Shown here: one piece after another, positions 1-7,418 of the stretch
How positions within the stretch are numbered: the first letter of the stretch is position 1
Layout: each line of letters starts with the position of its first letter
Assembly (NCBI GenBank): GCA_963839365.1
Contig: CAWIUT010000005.1
Location: 62,001 to 126,000, forward strand
DNA length: 64,000 bases
Source of the DNA: DASSKA01 sp963839365
Lineage (GTDB): Bacteria > Actinomycetota > Actinomycetes > Propionibacteriales > Nocardioidaceae
Direction: 5' to 3'
Program-made: the position numbers and the translations under genes
The notes under the pieces: generated by a model
Database searches by the model: none
What the model saw: only the letters and a program-made list of their open reading frames with translations
What the model was told of the DNA's origin: nothing

Positions 1-810
1 CGGCAGCTCCACGCCGTGCGGCACGCCCACGAAGCCGACCGTCGCGCCCGGCCGGGCGATGGCCACCGCGGTCTGCATGGCGGCGTCGTTGCCGACGCAC
101 TCCAGCACCGCGTCGGCGCCCACCCCATCGGTCAGGTCGAGGATGCGCCGCTCCCCCTCGTCGCCACGCTCCGGGATGATGTCGGTGGCGCCGAACATCG
201 TGGCGATCTTCTGCCGGGGCTCGTGCCGGGACATCGCCACGATGCGCTCGGCGCCCAGCTGGCTCGCCGCGAGCACCCCGCACAGGCCGACCGCCCCGTC
301 CCCGACGACCACGGCGGTCGACCCCGGGCGCACCTGGGCGGCCATCGCGGCGTGCCAGCCGGTGGCCATCACGTCGGTGAGGGCCAGCAGCGACGGCAGC
401 ATCGACTCGTCCGGCATCCCGTCTGTCTTGACCAGGCTGCCTCCTGCCTGGTGCACGACGGCGTACTCAGCCTGGCCGCCGACGGTGAAGCCCTGGTTGA
501 CGCACGCGGAGGTGATGCCGGCGCGGCAGTGCGGACACGAGTTGTCGCAGTGCACGAAGGGCGCGATCACGAAGTCGCCGGTCTTGAAGTTCCTGACCTC
601 GCTGCCCACCTCCTCGACCACCCCGACGATCTCGTGGCCGATCGGGCTGCCCGGTCGGATCTCGTTCTCGCCGCGGTAGGACCACAGGTCCGAGCCGCAG
701 ACGCAGCTCGCCGTGACTCGGACGACGGCATCGGTCGGCTCCTCGATGGTGGGTACCGGCCGGTCCTCGAGGCGGATGTCGTGAGGGGCATGGATCGTCG
801 TCGCGCGCAT
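1..810 (-). CDS. Zinc-dependent alcohol dehydrogenase (3' end outside window)
   Basis: Medium-chain dehydrogenase/reductase that would oxidise an alcohol with NAD(P). About 270 residues are visible and the C-terminus runs off the left edge. Seen in order: MRATTIHAP start, a catalytic-zinc cysteine in CVCGSD, the GHE zinc motif, a cysteine cluster CDNSCPHC plus a later Cys for structural zinc, and a Rossmann glycine motif VVGDGAVGLCG. The ATG at 810 gives the usual N-terminus of the family. It reads away from the XRE-MurA gene across a 242-bp divergent intergenic region. The substrate cannot be inferred; the family resembles threonine/formaldehyde-type zinc dehydrogenases. Confidence 0.85.
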   Translation of the reverse strand, partial: MRATTIHAPHDIRLEDRPVPTIEEPTDAVVRVTASCVCGSDLWSYRGENEIRPGSPIGHEIVGVVEEVGSEVRNFKTGDFVIAPFVHCDNSCPHCRAGITSACVNQGFTVGGQAEYAVVHQAGGSLVKTDGMPDESMLPSLLALTDVMATGWHAAMAAQVRPGSTAVVVGDGAVGLCGVLAASQLGAERIVAMSRHEPRQKIATMFGATDIIPERGDEGERRILDLTDGVGADAVLECVGNDAAMQTAVAIARPGATVGFVGVPHGVELP

Positions 811-1015
811 TCCGCCATCGTCGCAGACCCGGAAAGCCGGTGACCTGACTGCTGCCGTCGGTGCAGGACGACACCTTCCTGCACACCCGCACGTGTGGTC
901 CGGATATGACGGGGAGGGGCCGGAATACGTAGAGTGGCCGGTGGTCCCGCTCCCCTGCGCGATGTTCGGCCGTCACCACGACCGGCTGCGCCGTGAGATT
1001 TCCGAGGCACCTACA

Positions 1016-1046
1016 TTGAATTATTATCTCATATCTGAGATACTCT
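1016..1046 (+). promoter_or_regulatory. Leaderless promoter and 18-bp inverted-repeat operator of the XRE-MurA gene
   Basis: A -35-like TTGAAT (1016-1021) and a -10 TACTCT (1041-1046) lie so that transcription would start at the ATG at 1053. Between them is a perfect inverted repeat, TATCTCA-TATC-TGAGATA (1025-1042), overlapping the first two bases of the -10. The stretch is far more AT-rich than its surroundings. The adjacent gene begins with a Cro/CI-type DNA-binding domain, so autoregulation is the obvious inference. Confidence 0.6.
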
Positions 1047-1052
1047 TTACCC

Positions 1053-2579
1053 ATGACCGAGGACTACTTGCGCCGCATCGGCAACCTCATCCGTGACGCC
1101 CGCAAGCACCGTGGCTGGACCCAGCAGCAGCTCGCGGAGGTCCTGGCGACCAGCCAGAGCGCGGTCAACCGCATCGAACGCGGGCATCAGAACCTGAGTC
1201 TGGAGATGCTGGCCCGTATCGGCGAGGCGCTCGACTCCGAGATCGTCGCCCTCGGCGCGGGGCCCACCCATCTTCGGGTCACCGGTCCCACCACGCTCTC
1301 GGGCCGCATCGACGTGAAGTCGTCCAAGAACGCCGGCGTGGCGCTGCTGTGCGCCTCCCTGCTCAACCGCGGGCGTACGACGCTACGCAAGGTCGCCCGC
1401 ATCGAAGAGGTCAACCGGCTGCTGGAGGTGCTCACCAGCATCGGTGTGCAGGTGCGCTGGCTCAACGACGACAACGACCTCGAGATCATCCCGCCGGCCG
1501 ACCTGGACCTCGGTGCCATCGACGAGGAGGCCGCGCGACGTACTCGTTCGGTCATCTTGTTCCTGGGGCCCCTGATGTACCGCGAGGACACCTTCCAGCT
1601 CCCCTACGCCGGTGGCTGCGACCTCGGCACCCGCACGGTCGAGCCGCACATGGCAGCGCTGCGGCCCTTCGGCCTGGAGGTGAAGGCCACCGAGGGCAAC
1701 TACCACGCCACTGTCAACCGGGCCGTGTCGCCGACCCGACCGATCGTGCTCACCGAGCGCGGCGACACCGTCACCGAGAACGCGATCATGGCCGCCGCCC
1801 GTCACGACGGCGCCACGATCATCCGCAACGCCAGTCCGAACTACATGGTCCAGGACCTGTGCTTCTTCTTGCAGAAGCTGGGCGTGCGCATCGACGGCAT
1901 CGGCACCACGACGCTGACGGTGCACGGGCAGCCGGACATCGACGTGGACGTCGACTACGCGCCGTCCGAGGACCCCATCGAAGCGATGTCGTTGCTCGCC
2001 GCGGCGATCGTGACCCGCTCCGAGATCACCATCTGCCGGGTGCCGATCGAGTTCCTGGAGATCGAGCTCGCGCTGCTCGAGGAGATGGGCTTCAAGTATC
2101 ACCGCGGTGAGGAGTACGTCGCAGCCAACGGCCACACGCGGCTGGTGGACATCACCACCCTCGTCTCCGAGCTGCACTCCCCCATCGACAAGATCCACCC
2201 GATGCCGTTCCCGGGCCTCAACATCGACAACCTCCCGTTCTTCGCGGCGATCGCGGCGGTGGCTGAGGGACAGACGCTGCTGCACGACTGGGTGTACGAG
2301 AACCGGGCCATCTACCTCACCGAGCTGAACAAGCTGGGCGCCCAGGTCAAGCTGCTCGACCCGCACCGCGTGATGATCGAGGGGCCGACCCGGTGGCGCG
2401 GGGCGGAGCTGATGTGCCCGCCGGCCCTGCGCCCGGCCGTGGTGATCCTGTTGGCCATGCTGGCCTGCAAGGGCACCTCGGTGCTGCGTTCGGTGTACGT
2501 CATCAACCGCGGGTACGAGGACCTGGCCACCCGGCTGAACTCCTTGGGTGCGAGCATCGAGACCTTCCGCGACATCTGA
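1053..2579 (+). CDS. XRE-family HTH fused to UDP-N-acetylglucosamine 1-carboxyvinyltransferase (MurA-like)
   Basis: 508 residues. Residues 1-70 are a Cro/CI helix-turn-helix (TQQQLAEVLATSQSAVNRIERG). Residues about 75-508 are an EPSP-synthase-fold MurA, which transfers enolpyruvate from PEP to UDP-GlcNAc in peptidoglycan synthesis. Active-site residues are kept: the Lys-Asn pair in SSKNAG, the PEP-binding Cys189 in AGGCDLGTRTVEPH (Cys115 in E. coli, the fosfomycin target), the Asp in PGLNIDNLP and the Arg in YENRAIY. It is therefore probably catalytic as well as DNA-binding. The start is the ATG 6 nt after the -10 hexamer; no Shine-Dalgarno is present. HTH-MurA paralogues are known in actinobacteria beside the housekeeping MurA; whether this is the only MurA here cannot be told. 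Confidence 0.88.
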   Translation: MTEDYLRRIGNLIRDARKHRGWTQQQLAEVLATSQSAVNRIERGHQNLSLEMLARIGEALDSEIVALGAGPTHLRVTGPTTLSGRIDVKSSKNAGVALLCASLLNRGRTTLRKVARIEEVNRLLEVLTSIGVQVRWLNDDNDLEIIPPADLDLGAIDEEAARRTRSVILFLGPLMYREDTFQLPYAGGCDLGTRTVEPHMAALRPFGLEVKATEGNYHATVNRAVSPTRPIVLTERGDTVTENAIMAAARHDGATIIRNASPNYMVQDLCFFLQKLGVRIDGIGTTTLTVHGQPDIDVDVDYAPSEDPIEAMSLLAAAIVTRSEITICRVPIEFLEIELALLEEMGFKYHRGEEYVAANGHTRLVDITTLVSELHSPIDKIHPMPFPGLNIDNLPFFAAIAAVAEGQTLLHDWVYENRAIYLTELNKLGAQVKLLDPHRVMIEGPTRWRGAELMCPPALRPAVVILLAMLACKGTSVLRSVYVINRGYEDLATRLNSLGASIETFRDI

Positions 2580-2715
2580 GCCTCGCCGCAGCCCACGCCT
2601 GCTTCCGGCTGCCGCGGCCTGCACCCGCTCCCGGACCACACCCGACCTCACCCCGGGCGCCGGACCATCGCCTGCCCGCCCGCTGAGGTCCTGACAGCCA
2701 CGCTCGGCTCCACCC

Positions 2716-2733
2716 CGGGCCGGCCGTGGCCCG
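2716..2733. terminator. Possible terminator after the XRE-MurA gene
   Basis: Stem CGGGCC-ggccgt-GGCCCG, 136 bp beyond the stop codon, with only a short T-run (gttt) downstream. It is a GC-rich hairpin of the kind seen at actinobacterial 3' ends. The call rests on the hairpin alone. Confidence 0.3.
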
Positions 2734-2767
2734 CCCGTTTGCAGGCTCCCCGCGGGGGGTACTGGGT

Positions 2768-2798
2768 TTGCGCAGCCTTTTAGGTATGCCTAACCTAT
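2768..2798 (+). promoter_or_regulatory. Promoter with DtxR/IdeR-type iron box upstream of the ZIP transporter
   Basis: The 19-mer TTAGGTATGCCTAACCTAT (2780-2798) matches the DtxR/IdeR consensus TTAGGTTAGCCTAACCTAA at 16 of 19 positions and is nearly palindromic. It covers a -10 element TAACCT (2791-2796) lying 17 bp from a -35-like TTGCGC (2768-2773). A metal-loaded DtxR-family repressor bound here would block the promoter. Expression of the downstream ZIP gene is therefore expected under iron (or manganese) limitation. Confidence 0.8.
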
Positions 2799-2838
2799 TC
2801 TTCAAGACTTCCCCGCACACACCGGAGAGCGCCCACCC

Positions 2839-3726
2839 ATGAGTCTGTCCATGACGTTGCTGCTCGGCTTCATCGCCGGCGTCACGATCCTCCTCGGCCT
2901 TCCCGTGGGCCGCATGCACCAGCTGGCGGCGTCGACCCGGCTGCTGCTGAACGCCGTGGCCATCGGCGTGCTGCTGTTCCTCGTGTGGGACGTGCTGTCG
3001 GCGGCATGGGAGCCCGTCGACCGGGCGCTCGGCTCGGTGCACGACGGCCAGGGCGGGCTCGGCGCGGCGATAGGCTACGGATTGCTGTTCATCGGCGGCA
3101 TCGCCGTCGGGTTGATCGCCCTGGTGTGGTACGAGCGGTGGATGGGTCGGCAGGTGGCGGCGCGCCCCGCCGGCACGCCCGCGCGACCCCAGGGCCCGGG
3201 CGCGATGACGATCGGCGAGGTGCGGCCGCCACGCGGGCTGGCCTCCTGGTCCGCCGCGCGGCGGCTCTCGTTGCTGATCGCGGTCGGCATCGGTCTGCAC
3301 AACTTCGCCGAGGGCCTGGCGATCGGTCAGTCCGCGGCCAGCGGCGAGCTGGCGCTGGCGGTGATGCTGGTGATCGGCTTCGGGCTGCACAACGCCACCG
3401 AGGGCTTCGGCATCGTGGCTCCGCTGGCGGGCGACGTGGACGAGGACGGCCGGCGGCGCACTCCGTCCTGGCGCTTCCTGCTCGCGCTCGGGCTGATCGG
3501 CGGCGGCCCGACCTTCGTGGGCACCGTGATCGGGCACGGGTTCACCAAAGAGGCGCTCAGCGTCGTGTTCCTGACCCTCGCCGCCGGTTCCATCCTGTAC
3601 GTGGTCACCCAGCTCGTCGGGGTGGCCGCCCGGGCGAAGCGCTCGGACCTTCTCGCCTACGGGATCACGCTGGGCCTGCTGGCCGGGTTCCTCACCGACG
3701 CCATCGTCACCGCCGCCGGCGCCTGA
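2839..3726 (+). CDS. ZIP-family divalent metal transporter
   Basis: 295-residue polytopic membrane protein expected to import Zn, Fe or Mn into the cytoplasm. The two metal-site helices are explicit: HNFAEG at residues 154-159 and HNATEG at 184-189, the paired H-N-x-x-E-G signature of ZIP transmembrane helices 4 and 5. About eight hydrophobic segments are visible. The long loop before helix 4 (about residues 100-140) lacks the histidine-rich tract common in zinc ZIPs and is instead Pro/Arg/Gly-rich. A GGAGAG ribosome site sits 10 nt before the ATG. The overlapping iron box upstream points to iron or manganese rather than zinc as the regulatory metal; the substrate itself is unproven. Confidence 0.88.
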   Translation: MSLSMTLLLGFIAGVTILLGLPVGRMHQLAASTRLLLNAVAIGVLLFLVWDVLSAAWEPVDRALGSVHDGQGGLGAAIGYGLLFIGGIAVGLIALVWYERWMGRQVAARPAGTPARPQGPGAMTIGEVRPPRGLASWSAARRLSLLIAVGIGLHNFAEGLAIGQSAASGELALAVMLVIGFGLHNATEGFGIVAPLAGDVDEDGRRRTPSWRFLLALGLIGGGPTFVGTVIGHGFTKEALSVVFLTLAAGSILYVVTQLVGVAARAKRSDLLAYGITLGLLAGFLTDAIVTAAGA

Positions 3727-3783
3727 CCGTCGGCGGGGGTGCCGGACCGCTGCCGGCGCGTGAGCGCCTCAGCAGCCGGACCG

Positions 3784-4044
3784 CTAGTCGAAAAGCGTCT
3801 CGATGTAGGAGCGCACCTGCGGTCGGCTCGGCGGCGGCGCGGCCATGTCCGGGGTGATCCGTGGCAGCGGCGCGGTCTTCGGGCCGCTGTGCGCGTGCCA
3901 GTCCACCTCCGCCTCCACCAGGTTCCCTAGCTCGGTGCGGTCCAGGAACACCCCGTTGCAGGACGAGCACTGGGCCACCGAGACATTCCCCACCGACCTT
4001 GTCTTCATCGTCGACTGGCACTTCGGGCAGGTCATCTCGTCCAT
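3784..4044 (-). CDS. Small zinc-ribbon protein, zf-TFIIB type
   Basis: 86 residues. The N-terminus carries a zinc ribbon, CPKC then CSSC about 19 residues on, followed by GVFLDRTEL, which fits the TFIIB-type zinc-finger family (Pfam zf-TFIIB) of small bacterial proteins of unknown role. The tail is Pro/His-rich. An upstream in-frame extension is open, but it has no family features, so I start at the ATG giving MDEMTCPKC. It faces the ZIP gene (convergent, 57 bp apart) and diverges from the glycerophosphodiesterase. Function unknown. Confidence 0.75.
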   Translation of the reverse strand: MDEMTCPKCQSTMKTRSVGNVSVAQCSSCNGVFLDRTELGNLVEAEVDWHAHSGPKTAPLPRITPDMAAPPPSRPQVRSYIETLFD

Positions 4045-4135
4045 GGGCGCACGATACCTGCCCGCGGCACCGTGACGGGGGCAAGACCGCGCGGTTCGTC
4101 GCCAACCGGGTCCGGAACCGGTGATACTTGCCGTT

Positions 4136-4963
4136 GTGAGACGCGCTCGGACCGGCCATCCCTTCCTCGACGCGGGACTGGACCAGCCGGGCTCGGTCCT
4201 GGCCTTCGCCCACCGCGGCGGCGCGTTCCACCCCGACCTGGAAGGCTTGGAGAACACCCTGGCGGCGTTCCAGCACGCGGTAGACCTCGGCTACCGGCAC
4301 CTGGAGACCGACGTGCACGCCACCCGGGACGGGGTGCTGCTCGCGTTCCACGACGCCGCCCTGGACCGGCTCACCTCCCGCACCGGCCGGATCGAGGACC
4401 TGAGGTACGTCGACGTGGCGGCCGCGATGGTCGGAGACCGGGAGGAGATCCCCACCCTCCAGACGCTGCTGGAGCACTTCCCCGAGGTCTTCTTCAACAT
4501 CGACATCAAGTCCGAGTCCGCCATCGAGCCGCTGGCGCGGACGCTGGGTACCACCGGCACCATGGACCGGGTGTGTGTCGCGTCGTTCTCGCACCGGAGG
4601 GTCGCAGCCTTCCGGCGGCACAGCCGGGGCCGCGTGCTGACCGCCGCCTCGCCGCCCGAGGTGGCCGCGGTGTGCTTCTTCCCGGCTCCCCTTTCCCGCG
4701 CCCGGTGGCACGGACCGCGGCACGGGCCGCCGCCGGGGCCGCTTCAGGTGCCGTTGCGCTTACGTGGGCTGAGCGTGGTCACCCCCGGGCTGGTCTCCCG
4801 CGCGCACCGGGCCGGCCGCCAGGTGCACGTGTGGACGGTCGACGACCCGACCGAGATGCACCGTCTGCTCGATCTGGGTGTGGACGGGCTGATGACCGAC
4901 CGGACCGATGTGCTGCGCGAGGTGCTGCTCGCCCGCGGTCAATGGATGGGGGCGAACCTGTGA
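4136..4963 (+). CDS. Glycerophosphodiester phosphodiesterase
   Basis: About 275 residues, GDPD TIM-barrel family, hydrolysing glycerophosphodiesters to sn-glycerol 3-phosphate and an alcohol. Landmarks: FAHRGG near the N-terminus, ENTLAAF, the ETDVHATRDG metal/catalytic block followed by the catalytic His in FHD, FNIDIKSE, and the C-terminal VWTVDDPTEM. No signal peptide is evident, so it is probably cytosolic. A GATACT hexamer at 4123-4128 sits 7 nt before GTG 4136, which favours this start over GTG 4121, since the latter overlaps the hexamer. Its stop overlaps the start of the next transporter gene, so the two are translationally coupled. Confidence 0.88.
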   Translation: MRRARTGHPFLDAGLDQPGSVLAFAHRGGAFHPDLEGLENTLAAFQHAVDLGYRHLETDVHATRDGVLLAFHDAALDRLTSRTGRIEDLRYVDVAAAMVGDREEIPTLQTLLEHFPEVFFNIDIKSESAIEPLARTLGTTGTMDRVCVASFSHRRVAAFRRHSRGRVLTAASPPEVAAVCFFPAPLSRARWHGPRHGPPPGPLQVPLRLRGLSVVTPGLVSRAHRAGRQVHVWTVDDPTEMHRLLDLGVDGLMTDRTDVLREVLLARGQWMGANL

Positions 4964-6339
4964 GCCACCTGGCCGGAAACGGGGGGCAGAACCAGAGGCA
5001 GCGGGAGCAGCGGTCCTGGTACTGGTACGACTGGGCGAACTCGGCCTACGTCACCACCACCGGAACGGTCCTGTTCTCGCCCTACCTGACCTCGGTCGCG
5101 GAGACCGCCGCCTGCGGAGCGCCGGGCACTGCGGACCACCCGTGCAACACCGACCTGCACCTGTTCGGCTTCCTGGCCGTCTCCCCCGGCTCGTTGGTGT
5201 TCTACGTGGTGACCGTGGCCACGGTCGTCTCGGCCCTGGTGCTCCCGGTGGTGGGGGCCGCGGCGGACCGCTCCTCGCACAAGCGCCGGATCCTCGGGGG
5301 GTTCGCCTGGGCCGGGTCGGTCGCCGCGGCGCTGATGTTCTTGGTGACCGGTGGGAACTGGCAGCTGGGCACCGTGCTGCTCTTCGTGGCAACCCTCTGC
5401 CTGGGGTCCTCGCTGGTCGTGTACGACGCGATCTTGTGCGACATCGCGACACCGGACGAACGCGACCGGGTCTCGTCCCGCGGCTGGGCGTTGGGCTACC
5501 TGGGTGGGGGCCTGCTGCTGGCGATCAACCTCGCCATGGTGACGCTGCACGCCAGGCTGGGTCTGTCCACGGCCATGGCGGTGCGGCTCAGCCTGCTGTC
5601 GGCTGCGGTGTGGTGGGCGGGCTTCACGCTGATCCCCTACTTTGGCATCCGGGACCGCGCGCCGTACGCCGTTGTCCCCGAGCACGGCGGCCTCGTCCGG
5701 CAGAGCTTCGGCCAGCTGCTGACCACCCTGCGTGGCCTGCGCCAGTACCCGGTGACGATGACCTTCCTGCTGGCCTACCTGTTCTACAACGACGGCATCC
5801 AGACCGTGATCGCCTCGGCGTCGGTGTACGGCGAGAAGGAGCTCGGCTACGGCACCTCCACGCTGATCGGCACCATCTTGATGGTGCAGTTCGTGGCCTT
5901 CCTGGGGTCCCTGCTGTTCGGACGAGCGGCGGAACGCTTCGGCTCCCACCGGGTGATTCTCGCCGGCCTGCTGGTGTGGCTCGGGGTGGTCGCGGTGGCG
6001 TTCTTCCTGCCGCGGGGGCAGCTGGTGTGGTTCCTGGTGCTGGCGGTGGGCATCGGACTGGTGCTGGGCGGCACCCAGGCGCTGTCGCGCTCGTTCTTCA
6101 GCCTGCTGATCCCCCGGGGCCGGGCGGCGGAGTACTTCAGCCTGTACCAGGCCTGCGAGCGGGGAACCAGCTGGCTGGGCACCCTGGTCTTCGGCCTGGT
6201 CCACCAGTGGACGGACTCCTACCGGCCTGCGATCCTCGCTCTAGCGGTGTTCTTCCTGGTCGGCTTCGTGCTGCTCGCACGGGTGGATCCCGTGCGGGGC
6301 AGTCGCGAGGCACGCGCGACCCACCCGGTGACGGCGTAG
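4960..6339 (+). CDS. MFS transporter, UMF1 (Atg22-like) family
   Basis: 459 residues with about 12 membrane segments. The opening WYWYDWANSAY is the hallmark of the UMF1 family of the major facilitator superfamily. Further family features are GAAADRSSHKRR after helix 2 and GGTQALSRSFFS late in the protein. The substrate is unknown; yeast Atg22 exports amino acids from the vacuole, but that function should not be assumed here. The GTG start shares bases with the phosphodiesterase stop (GTGA). The reading frame extends upstream inside the phosphodiesterase gene, but that part is out-of-frame overlap. Confidence 0.87.
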   Translation: MSHLAGNGGQNQRQREQRSWYWYDWANSAYVTTTGTVLFSPYLTSVAETAACGAPGTADHPCNTDLHLFGFLAVSPGSLVFYVVTVATVVSALVLPVVGAAADRSSHKRRILGGFAWAGSVAAALMFLVTGGNWQLGTVLLFVATLCLGSSLVVYDAILCDIATPDERDRVSSRGWALGYLGGGLLLAINLAMVTLHARLGLSTAMAVRLSLLSAAVWWAGFTLIPYFGIRDRAPYAVVPEHGGLVRQSFGQLLTTLRGLRQYPVTMTFLLAYLFYNDGIQTVIASASVYGEKELGYGTSTLIGTILMVQFVAFLGSLLFGRAAERFGSHRVILAGLLVWLGVVAVAFFLPRGQLVWFLVLAVGIGLVLGGTQALSRSFFSLLIPRGRAAEYFSLYQACERGTSWLGTLVFGLVHQWTDSYRPAILALAVFFLVGFVLLARVDPVRGSREARATHPVTA

Positions 6340-6423
6340 CGCGGGACACGTCCCCCACGGGGTGTGAAGCTGCCGGGCCGGGGTACGCGTGGGGCGTAAC
6401 ACACCCCCAACGGGGCCGAACCG

Positions 6424-6449
6424 GGAATCTCCCCGCGACACGGTTCGTT
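6424..6449 (+). promoter_or_regulatory. SigR/SigH-type promoter of rbpA
   Basis: GGAAT (6424-6428), exactly 18 nt, then GTT (6447-6449): the consensus recorded for the thiol-oxidative-stress sigma factors SigR (Streptomyces) and SigH (mycobacteria). The -35 is preceded by GG and the -10 reads CGTT, both also favoured. rbpA is a known SigR target in S. coelicolor, so regulation by disulfide stress is well supported. Confidence 0.75.
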
Positions 6450-6484
6450 GCACGGATGACAGCGCCAACACCAGGAGGTGGCTC

Positions 6485-6892
6485 ATGGGAGAGCGAACAC
6501 TGCGCGGCGCGCGCCTCGGCGGGCAGAGCTTCGAGGACGAGCGCGGCATCGAGTTCGCGGCAAGGCAGAATGTCGCCTACGTGTGCCGCCAGGGCCACGA
6601 GTTCGAGGTGACCATGGCTGCCGAGGCCGAGGTCCCCGCGGTGTGGGAGTGCCCTCGTTGCGGCGCCGAGGCCCTGAGCAAGGACGGCGTCGAGCCCGAG
6701 GCGAAGGCCGAGCGGCCCCCGCGTACCCACTGGGACATGCTGTTGGAGCGGCGCTCCATCAAGGAGCTCGAGGACATCCTGGCCGAACGGCTGGAGCTGC
6801 TCCGCGGCGGTGAGATCGGTCCGGCGCACCTGCACCGGGCCGCCAAGGCCAAGCAGCCCGCGAAGAAGAAGAGCACCAAGAAGTCCGCCTGA
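6485..6892 (+). CDS. rbpA: RNA polymerase-binding protein RbpA
   Basis: 135 residues. RbpA binds the RNA polymerase sigma factor and core and stabilises open complexes in actinobacteria. Seen: the N-terminal tail MGERTLRGARLG, the zinc-ribbon core YVCRQGHEF followed by ECPRCG, the WDMLLERRS basic linker/sigma-interaction segment, and a Lys-rich C-terminus. The ATG follows AGGAGG at 6 nt spacing, an unusually strong ribosome site for this window; upstream in-frame codons lie inside the SigR-type promoter. It converges on fxsA, with a palindrome between the two stops. The tail is longer and more lysine-rich than in mycobacteria. Confidence 0.95.
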   Translation: MGERTLRGARLGGQSFEDERGIEFAARQNVAYVCRQGHEFEVTMAAEAEVPAVWECPRCGAEALSKDGVEPEAKAERPPRTHWDMLLERRSIKELEDILAERLELLRGGEIGPAHLHRAAKAKQPAKKKSTKKSA

Positions 6893-6897
6893 GCGGA

Positions 6898-6909
6898 CCG
6901 CCCGGGCGG
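6898..6909. terminator. Bidirectional hairpin between rbpA and fxsA
   Basis: Perfect 12-bp palindrome CCGCCCGGGCGG lying in the 22-bp gap between the convergent stop codons. It could serve transcripts from both sides; no U-run is present. Confidence 0.4.
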
Positions 6910-6914
6910 GATTC

Positions 6915-7418
6915 TCAGTCCACGACCTCGCCCTGGACCACCGAACCGGGTCCGGGGCGTTGTCGTGTCCGCTCCCCTCCCTCACCCGTCGACCCGGCAG
7001 CGGACCCGGACGAGGGTGTGGTGGTGCTGCCGAGGAACTTCCGGGCGATGAACCCGGTCAGCAGCCGCCGCGCGACCGGCCGGGTGAACGGCAGCACGCA
7101 GAACAAGCCCACCACATCGGTCACGAAGCCGGGGGTGAGCAGCAGGGTGCCACCGATCAGGACCAGGGCGCCGTCGGCCAGCTCACGGGCCGGCATGCGG
7201 TGCTCGGCGAGTGCCTCCCGCAGCGCCTGCCACGCCTTGCCGCCCTGGCGGCGCATCAGATAGCCGCCGAGCACCCCGTCGGCCACCAGGAGCAGCACCG
7301 TCCACCATGCCCCGATGACCTGCCCGACCTGGATCAGTACATAGATCTCGACCACCGGCACCAGGACGAACAGCAGCACCAGCAGGCCCCACCGGACCCG
7401 GCCGTTCCTCCGGCTCAT
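6915..7418 (-). CDS. fxsA: FxsA-family membrane protein
   Basis: 167 residues. A cytoplasmic-membrane protein with hydrophobic stretches at about 10-30 and 32-50 and the FxsA signatures PVVEIYVLIQVG, GGYLMRRQGGKAW and LLTPGFVTDVVG. In E. coli FxsA overproduction relieves F-plasmid exclusion of phage T7; its normal role is unknown. The ATG at 7418 overlaps the ppm1 stop (ATGA); a GTG two codons upstream is also possible. The C-terminus is a Ser/Gly-rich tail. fxsA beside ppm1 is a common actinobacterial arrangement. Confidence 0.88.
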   Translation of the reverse strand: MSRRNGRVRWGLLVLLFVLVPVVEIYVLIQVGQVIGAWWTVLLLVADGVLGGYLMRRQGGKAWQALREALAEHRMPARELADGALVLIGGTLLLTPGFVTDVVGLFCVLPFTRPVARRLLTGFIARKFLGSTTTPSSGSAAGSTGEGGERTRQRPGPGSVVQGEVVD

